Source of the DNA: Manduca sexta
Taxonomy: Eukaryota; Arthropoda; Insecta; Lepidoptera; Sphingidae
Reading direction: 5' to 3'
DNA: 64,000 bases
Assembly: GCF_014839805.1 (NCBI RefSeq)
Contig: NC_051124.1
Span: 3,906,001 to 3,970,000 of the forward strand
Shown: piece by piece, positions 56,851 through 64,000 of the stretch
How positions within the stretch are numbered: the stretch's first letter is position 1
Layout: every line of letters starts with the position of its first letter
Program-made: the position numbers and the translations under genes
The notes under the pieces: generated by a model
Seen by the model: the letters and a program-made list of their open reading frames with translations, nothing else
What the model was told of the DNA's origin: nothing
Databases searched by the model: none

Positions 56851-58268
56851 GACTACGATATTAGAAATTTACAGTTAGCACCTATTGCGTATATACACTT
56901 CAGTAACTAGAAATTGGGCCTAATAATAAACAGTGACCTAGTTCTTGTTACTGCATTTCGTGGTACTTTCGCGTCATCTCGTGACAATGTAAATATTTGA
57001 TGTCAGGAGCAACATCTATTGTTTGCAGTGACGGGACATGTCCTTATTCCCGTAAGAATAGAATACAATTTGCAAACCAACTTCAATAACAATTTATTGC
57101 AGGTCTATGAGCGTTGTGCATTGTTATCTAATGAAATAAGTTCTATTTTCTCGTATAATAAATTCCCAAATTTTAAGAATAGAGTGGGATGCCAATTCAA
57201 GTTAGGAAACGTTGACCTTAACCGGTGGGTCTGTTTAGGCCACTTAGATTATCAAGAAACCTGTTTCTTCTATCATTTTTAGGTCCCCTGGAATTAAGGA
57301 AAGAGTTTCTCAACTCTCACTTTCTCCCTTCCAGTTTCATTATCTGTCAAATCGGAATTAATAGAAACCCTACCGATTCAACATGTAAACACCAAGACAG
57401 TCTGTTTTTTAGTTGGTAGTTTCTACATTTGAAACATCCAAAGATGTTTTATCGTCTTTTAGCACGTGTGTTAAGAGCTTTTCAGTGCGGTCACTGGGCA
57501 GTAAAATCTAAGAGTTACGCCGTTTAATCTTGAACACTTTCCGCGTACATTTTTATAACATTGCATGGGATTTTCTAGCCGTAACATTTTCGGTAGGTAC
57601 TCGCTGTTTAATCACTTATTAGCTCAACTTTCTCCCATTGGATTACAATCGTAAAATAAAGTTTCTCCAATGTAAACGGTTGCGATAATCATGGTTAGGA
57701 GTTACAACATTAGAAATCTACTTTATTTTATTTAGATGAAACATTCTCTGTATAGTCATGTGAGAAAAGTTGGTCACCACCTACACGGTTAGTGATTTGT
57801 GTGCTTATTACAAAATTTTGAACTGCGTGCGTAGGTATATTAGAATGTGTTTATAATATTAATTTTATTCATAATTTATGTGCTCTAGACATAGGTAAAT
57901 TATTTCAGGCCGTAATTTGTCGTTATTAAAAAAACTTTAAAATCATAAAATAATTTAACATACTTAACACGTATAATTAAAATTGAAATATGTAGAGTCT
58001 GTATATTTGTTTATGTATTTTTCTAGCTTAGATAGCAATTTTATTAGATAAAGACTCCAAAATTGTTAACCAGTATATATTCTCTATTTAAGACTAAGAA
58101 ATTATAATGAAAGAAACACACGAAATCAGTAATATTAAGTAGTTGTTTTCCTTAGATAAGGGGCAGACGCTTTCAATTTGTTGTCGAGAAACAATAGCTT
58201 CAACAATTGTCAGTTTTGTAGTAACATAGAATTTGTGCGAGACGCCTTAGAAAACATGTTTGTTTTAG

Positions 58269-58488
58269 AGAAGAAGAAACTCGCGATGCGATGATATCGC
58301 TAGTGCACAAGATGAGGTCGACAGAGAGCAAGCTCGAGAGGCACGAGTTCAGGGAAAAGGCACTCGGAGATCTCCTCAAGGCGAAATTGTCGGCCATAGA
58401 TAAGCAACACAAAGCCTTCGAACCTATGGTTGGATTAATACAAAGGCTAGATGACAGACTCTCCAATGTCGAAACTGTGCTTTTACGA
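58269..58488 (+). CDS. Coiled-coil gene exon a
   Basis: EEETRDAMISLVHKMRSTES ... DDRLSNVETVLLR. Two donors 12 nt apart (58489 and 58501) allow an in-frame addition of VSLR. Confidence 0.75.
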
Positions 58489-61400
58489 GTAAGTTTACGA
58501 GTAAGTCCTTTTTTATATAACATTAATTAGTTAAATTACTCAAGTAATGAGTACTGAGGAATAAAAAAAGCAAAATATAATGATTATTTACTAATGAACA
58601 AATAACTTTAATATGGTCTTAACCTTTTACAGGACAAAGATCACGATGTGAGTGCCCAGAAAAAAACAAATGAAGCATTAGATCGTATCCAAAAGACACT
58701 AGATTCGCTCAGCACGACCATAGCAGAAAATACGAAACAAACCAAGAAGGCGATGGAAATAGATAACAATTTAACTCTTAACGAAGATTCTCCTTTGGAT
58801 AGGAGGCTGGATATTACAGATTCCAAAATAGATGCACTCAAGCTTGAAATAGCAAATCTAAAATATATGCTGCATAAGGTTCGTAATTGTGCTCTTAAAT
58901 ACAATAACCAGGAGCGTAACGGTGCCCCATAGAGCAATTTTATAACGTAATGTAGCGCCACATAATACTTACAATAACATACTCTAATATATGATTTTTA
59001 TTTAGAAATTGTTCCTATATTTTGTTATAAAATGTTATTGACTATAATTATAAGAACTGCAGTGTGCGAGCACTGCATGTTTTTATTTACGAGTTTATCG
59101 AATAGAAAATTAAAAACACGCACATTCAGCATTTAATATCTATGTGGCGGTACTCCCCACCTGTCATATCATGGGGCGAAAAAATCCAATGGGTCATGAG
59201 TGTATTGTCGGTATTTGATTTAGGGTACCATTTCGAGAGAACGTCTTTAATCACACAATTGTTTTTTTATAATACCTCACATTTACAGCACAGCCCTGCT
59301 AAGACTTAATATGTTTGAATTTTAGGAGAATTTACCTGCAGTATGTAGGGATATGTCTTATGACGTAAACCCACTCCAGAAACACATCACCCAAGCGGAG
59401 ATATTGCTCAGTAAATTCGATTCAAAATTGAACAAATACAATGAATCAGCTTTTACAAGTGTGATACCTTTGAGCAAGGCGTCGCCCGCTGACGAGGCTT
59501 GGCAAAACAAAATCAGTGAAGGTATGTATATTTCATACCCTTTTTTCAAAAATCGTTCAAAATCCAACAATTTATCATGATATTTGAGAAATCGTCTCTC
59601 ACTATTCAGTATTCAACCAGTTTATGTAAAGAACTTCTGTTTTAAAAGCCACCGGTTTGAGTTATGCGGTGTCAGTTTATTCATTATTTTCTTTTTAATT
59701 GTAAATATTTCTCTCTAGTTATGGAACGTCAAGAAGTGGGTATAAAGAAGATCCACAAACAATTGAATGATGCCGAGAGCATCTGGAAGGAGCTCCCAAA
59801 AAGGATAGAACTGCAAACCGCCACCAACGAGACGCTGAGAGCAATCGCCAACGTTACTGAGAATATTAAAGATAACGCCGAGAACTGTGAGTATCGATTA
59901 TCAACAGCCTTAAAATAAGATCCCAAGTGCTTGTCTACCAAGGATGTGCGAATGAGATGAGCAGTGCGCTAGGGAAAATACACAAATACTGAAAATTATC
60001 TCAGCCTCCCTCTGTTAAAACGGGCTACCGGAAAATGTCTAAGTTAAAGAAGTTAGTTAAGTTTGTTTTTTTTAGCCTTGTTACAACCGTATCACTTAAT
60101 TTTATCAGTGTCGTTTACTGCAGCTTTGGTGTAAAAGGACAACGGAAATATCACCATTTGACAGATTAACTAGTTTAACTACTATATTAGGTGGAAAAGT
60201 TCCATTGCAATTGGACCATAAAAATAAATCATTGTCTTTCATTAATGTCTAAGTGATAATTATGGTTAAAATGAAATAAAAAAAGACATTTTGATATTTT
60301 TGCAGCTGTGACTAAAATAGGAACTAAACTGCACGAGATGAATGAGCGCTTCGCGGCAACCAACAAGGACATTCAGCAGAGTCTCACAATCAGCAACACA
60401 CTCACCGAGAAAGCTTTCGATACGACAATACAATTCGCAGCATTACGTACTGACGTGAGATCATATTTTCTTTTTGCTTATAAACGGAATACTTAATGTA
60501 TAGTTTGGACGGACTATTTAATGTTTAATATTGTGAATCCATTGTTACCTTTTTTGACGAGCATGCCGCTAAACAACCTGATGGTAAGCGATACGACCGT
60601 ATCGCATCAACCTTTAATCTAACATTACTTTGTATCTTGAAGTACAAAGTAATGGTTGGTATTCCACTGCGCTCGCCATCCTGAAAGTCTTATTATGTTC
60701 AGTAGTCACACTGGCAAGTTATTGTTATTTTCAGATTGAAGCTTTAAAAAACAGTGAAAAAGTCTTAGTAAAGGCAGCAGATGATGTCATCGCAATGAAA
60801 AAACATTTACAGTACGTAGTGCAAGAAATATTGAATGGTGTGACTGCGATCAACGCAGCGCAGGCCAGAGTTATGAACAAAACTGTTCATGAAAGGTAAT
60901 TTTTTGCAAATTGTTATAGTGTTTTATAAGATTACACGTATACCGCGTTCAGCGGAGAAAAGATGTAAATAAAGAATATCTACCTTCTTTACTCGGTGAG
61001 ATATTATACCTAAACAAGACATAAATGCTCACTGAATTACCAGACAATCTGTGTCCGAAGTTAGAAGTCTGATATAATGCTATTTGTAGGTTTGATAGCA
61101 TCGAGAAAACTCTGACAACCAGTCAAAAGAATGCCCTTGGCGATCTAAGCACGAAGGTAGAGTTAAAGATGTCCCAAGTGTGGGCGCAGATCGGTATGAT
61201 GCATCAACAACTGTTACTTACCAAGGAATCACTGTACAATCTTACTGTAAGTAAAAAAACAATTATTTTAATTTCTTAAAAATCGATTAATTATATCGAT
61301 ACGTTGGTATTGCCAACATTTGATAATTTTTTTACAAGAGTACGGAGTTATTATCGCCTTAAGGAAAACAAGGACAAAATTAACTCTAATGAGATCAAAT

Positions 61401-63276
61401 GTGTATAAGACCATACAAAGTACTTAATAATTTCATGATATTAAGTATCAGAAGTCTTTAAAAATTAAGTTCTATATTAAACTGTTAATTAAATAGACGC
61501 CCCAAATCTTATGCTAAGTTCTACCAACACTATGAATATTTTAATAACGGATATTAATTTATTTCCACAGGACGAAACACAACACTACGCTAATAGCAGC
61601 ACCAAAAAAATAAACAAAGTGAAAGAAGAGGTAAAAATATAATTTATCCCCTTATGAGGAATTATGTATACAGATGTAAATACAATGTTATGTTTAGCTA
61701 GTTGAGTCTGAAGTCCCGGTCGCCGCGCCAGCTTCTCGCTCTTATGTGCATATAATACGATAGAAAATGTACTAAATAATCGAAAAGATCTATTCTCCCC
61801 AAGTTCGCCGGCTGCCGTGCACACTTTTATGGCTGCGACGTTTTCTGCAGTTACATATTTTACACATTTTTCACCGCCATTGTAATTTTCTATTGTCTGT
61901 ATTGCCGCTAGAGAGCTTGTACGGGTCATGTAAATTAGAGCAGTTCTGATTTTATTTTTCGTATCCTTAAATAATTATTGTTTAAAATAAACTAGTAAAC
62001 GATTAATATTTTAAATGAATGTTATGTGAATGTATGTATCAGCTGTGTAAATAATTTAGTCTTACCATGTCCACGCTTCTCATACAGATAAGCCGAAATA
62101 TTACGCGATTTAGAGTCTATGCACATAAACTAGCTAACGACACCCTTTCAACGTTAAAGCAAGCAATAATCGTAATGCAGTCGAGAACTATGTACTTTTA
62201 TATGACCTGCATACCAAACCCGCCAACACGCCAACACAGCCTGTGCCTACGCTCTTTCTTCAATACCATCATATCGGCGACTACTGCGCTGCTCTTCGGC
62301 TGAAATATTAACATTAACTGCGAAAATAAAGTAAATCGTAAGCACAGACATATGTAGGCAACGCAGTTTTCAAACTTGTAACATGGCGCCACCAATTAGC
62401 AGACCGCGTGTGTAGAGCGCTTTAATACAAATCGCACCCTTAGAACTAAGGTGATCTCACTCAAAAAACACGATTTGTGGGATTTGAATACAATATCAAC
62501 GACAGTGAATTGGCCGGTTGCGGCGAAAGTGAGAATGCGTTTCTATTTTATAATTTTGTGTTTTTCGTCATAGGGTTTTAGCTTTGGAAAGTATTTTTTT
62601 AACAATATCAGAAAATATATTTTGAGTTAAGTCACTTAGTTCTAAAGGTACGAAATGTGCTTAAAAACACACGTATGTAACTCATATCGTTGACGCGTCA
62701 AAATTGCGTCTGCATAGACCCTTAGTAAACATATTTTATCCCTCAGGTGGACGACATCAAAAAAAGCGTAGATGCGCTAGGATCGAACATGAACTATGCG
62801 TTAGGGAAACTGGCCCTATCCACGCAGGAGTTCGATCGTATCACTTCAGGCGTCGCCGACGCGTTGGCGAGCTTGAAAGAAGACATTAATAGAAAACCTA
62901 AAGTTACAGTTACAACTGAAGGTAATTTAACAATTGAATATGCAATTCGAAAAATCCCATAAATATACAATTTCTAGAAATGTATATATAAAAACAAATA
63001 ACAACAAAACGTCTGTAATTTTTTAATGCTAATTGAAATCAAATTGTAACCCAAAAATAGTTTTATTTACCCTACTATACAAAATAATAAGTTTTTTCCA
63101 TTTCCTGAACTTTTTACAGTTTCAGACGTGCCCGTTTCGAAATTACATACATATTCAATTTTAATAATGTGGTCAATATAAGTGCGTAGTGGAGACAATA
63201 AAATTGTTATTTCTTTTCAGACCCCGGCCCCGGACCTCACAACGCCACTTTAGCAGTAGAAGAAACGAAACCGTAA
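58269..63276 (+). CDS. Uncharacterised coiled-coil protein, ten exons seen (5' end missing)
   Basis: About 529 residues from ten exons that all join in phase; an upstream exon must exist because the first one enters at phase 2. The product is almost wholly helical with heptad-like stretches (ESKLERHEFREKALGDLLKA; RLDITDSKIDALKLEIANLK). No catalytic or known domain was seen. Many N-x-S/T sites (NETL, NVTE, NLTD, NSST, NATL) suggest a secreted or lumenal protein, but no signal peptide is in the visible part. The C-terminus is GPGPHNATLAVEETKP. MAIHRL at 42178 may be its start. It could also be a cytoskeletal or basement-membrane protein; I do not assign a function. Confidence 0.75.
58633..58878 (+). 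CDS. Coiled-coil gene exon b
   Basis: DKDHDVSAQKKTNEALDRIQ ... ANLKYMLHK, 82 codons, phase 0 both ends; donor AAG|GTTCGT is weak. Confidence 0.75.
59326..59521 (+). CDS. Coiled-coil gene exon c
   Basis: ENLPAVCRDMSYDVNPLQKH ... WQNKISE; ends G|GTATGT. Confidence 0.75.
59719..59886 (+). CDS. Coiled-coil gene exon d
   Basis: VMERQEVGIKKIHKQLNDAE ... ATNETLRAIANVTENIKD; two N-glycosylation sites. Ends T|GTGAGT. Confidence 0.77.
60306..60454 (+). CDS. Coiled-coil gene exon e
   Basis: VTKIGTKLHEMNERFAATNK ... FAALRTD; ends GAC|GTGAGA. Confidence 0.76.
60565..60712 (+). repeat. Interspersed repeat, partner of 2905-3040
   Basis: gacgagcatgccgctaaac, cctgatggtaagcgatacg and ccactgcgctcgccatcctg in the intron before exon f. 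Confidence 0.55.
60735..60895 (+). CDS. Coiled-coil gene exon f
   Basis: IEALKNSEKVLVKAADDVIA ... AQARVMNKTVHE; donor AG|GTAATT. Confidence 0.77.
61090..61246 (+). CDS. Coiled-coil gene exon g
   Basis: FDSIEKTLTTSQKNALGDLS ... LLLTKESLYNLT; donor ACT|GTAAGT. Confidence 0.77.
61571..61630 (+). CDS. Coiled-coil gene exon h
   Basis: DETQHYANSSTKKINKVKEE, 20 codons, phase 0 both ends. Confidence 0.72.
61631..62746. other. Large intron with probable repeat insertions
   Basis: GC-richer blocks at about 61700-61930 and 62180-62410 look like interspersed repeats by composition; the minus-strand 114-codon frame there has no recognisable motif. Confidence 0.4.
62747..62921 (+). CDS. Coiled-coil gene exon i
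   Basis: VDDIKKSVDALGSNMNYALG ... KEDINRKPKVTVTTE; ends G|GTAATT. Confidence 0.77.
63221..63276 (+). CDS. Coiled-coil gene last exon
   Basis: DPGPGPHNATLAVEETKP and TAA at 63274. Short Gly-Pro tail with one N-glycosylation site; acceptor tcttttcag. Confidence 0.75.
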
Positions 63277-64000
63277 ACTAATACCAAATGATGTAGCTGT
63301 ATAATTAGAATTAAGTTCTTATAGATGTAAGTCGACTGAAACTTAGATCGCTGTGTAAGTAAAATGAAACGCAATATTAACTTTTGCAAATATTTAATCT
63401 CTGTCATAATTGTGGATCTATATATTTATATTGTACAAGTTATATGATACAATCAAAATGTTTACCGCGACAGAAGTGGCCCCGCCCGACGGAGCGAGGG
63501 CTCAATGTACAACTGTCGTACTACTAAGAAAATCGTGAATCAACCGACTGTACACACAATATATTGATATAATAATTATTGACCTTAAATAATATACACA
63601 CAAATTATTTGTCTCCCATGTTTTTGTTACATTTAAACCGATTACAACCTCATTTTTACTATGTGCAATACATTATATATAATAACAAATGAATGATTAC
63701 TGACCTGCTTAATAAGTAAACAATTATGTAAAACTGTGCCCTTACAATGAAATTGTTACGTTTATCATATTTAGTGAAATACTTGGAACCATATATAACA
63801 AATGATTAAAAAAGAGTTATACAATAATTTATAATCGGCTATTTGTGTCTGTAGAAAATTACAATAAGTACAGGTTTCCTAAAGTTGCTCAACTACTGAA
63901 GATACTTAAATTCCTGACACTTTACGTGGAATGTTTGGAACTTATTATGGTAACTTGCTAGACACATTCGTTGTTATTGACAGCCTAAATTGGGACAGAC
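63277..64000. other. 3' UTR and downstream of the coiled-coil gene
   Basis: AT-rich. No AATAAA was seen soon after the stop; ATTAAA at 63805-63810 is a possible signal. Confidence 0.4.

Larger units (their letters stand above)
42196..58268. other. 16-kb intronic or intergenic stretch with repeats
   Basis: AT-rich and without a convincing exon on either strand; all open frames are short. Items seen: a 'cggacaagtgcgagt' repeat (45128-45930), hairpins at 46788, 48071 and 51108, aaaactagt-type repeats near 48.2 and 54.5 kb, and a SINE at 56.6 kb. Confidence 0.55.

Noticed and set aside
61585..61929. 114-codon minus-strand frame
   Set aside because: No recognisable motif, overlaps coding exon h on the other strand and a likely repeat.

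Overview
This is a eukaryotic, insect window, and almost certainly lepidopteran. The non-coding DNA is AT-rich, the exons are short and GC-rich with GT-AG introns, and the repeats (a tRNA-derived SINE, hAT-type MITEs, 'catcatcat...cagcc' repeats) are of the kind scattered through moth and butterfly genomes. There are no prokaryotic operons, CRISPR arrays or rRNA/tRNA genes.

Layout. (1) Positions 1949-32697, minus strand: the whole gene for mitochondrial RNA polymerase (POLRMT). I resolved it into 23 coding exons, about 1395 residues, from a mitochondrial-type N-terminus at 32697 to the C-terminal SVYFFS at 1949. (2) The gene is interrupted by 9765-18131, a 500-N gap (18132-18631) and 18632-27038. 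The two flanks are the same about 8.4-kb sequence. The pattern is that of two overlapping contig ends that were never merged. Exons 10-13 therefore appear twice, with different small errors in each copy. (3) The repeated segment carries a decayed two-gene DNA transposon inside the intron between exons 13 and 14: a plus-strand SAP-SWIM-YqaJ protein and a convergent minus-strand THAP-DDE_4 transposase. The pair resembles the ISL2EU/PHIS group. A SINE has jumped into the YqaJ gene. Relics of a Mutator-like and an IS630/Tc1-like transposase lie nearby. (4) Positions 33501-41484, plus strand, divergent from POLRMT: a 14-exon gene for a 763-residue zinc-finger protein. It has four Myb/SANT- or MADF-like modules in an A-B-A'-B' order with a repeated intron-phase pattern, then an internal ZAD and five C2H2 fingers. 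(5) Positions 42052-42195: a probable promoter and first exon. Positions 58269-63276: at least ten exons of an uncharacterised coiled-coil, N-glycosylation-rich protein. The 16 kb between them looks intronic or intergenic, with repeats and hairpins.

Functional links. POLRMT transcribes mtDNA; its promoter region of about 800 bp is shared head-to-head with the ZAD gene. The ZAD protein looks like a nuclear DNA-binding regulator. The coiled-coil gene has no recognised partner here. The most interesting items are the ABAB exon-module architecture of the ZAD protein, the SAP-SWIM-YqaJ/THAP-DDE element with its nested SINE, the false duplication with complementary frameshifts, and several nested MITE insertions with clear target-site duplications.
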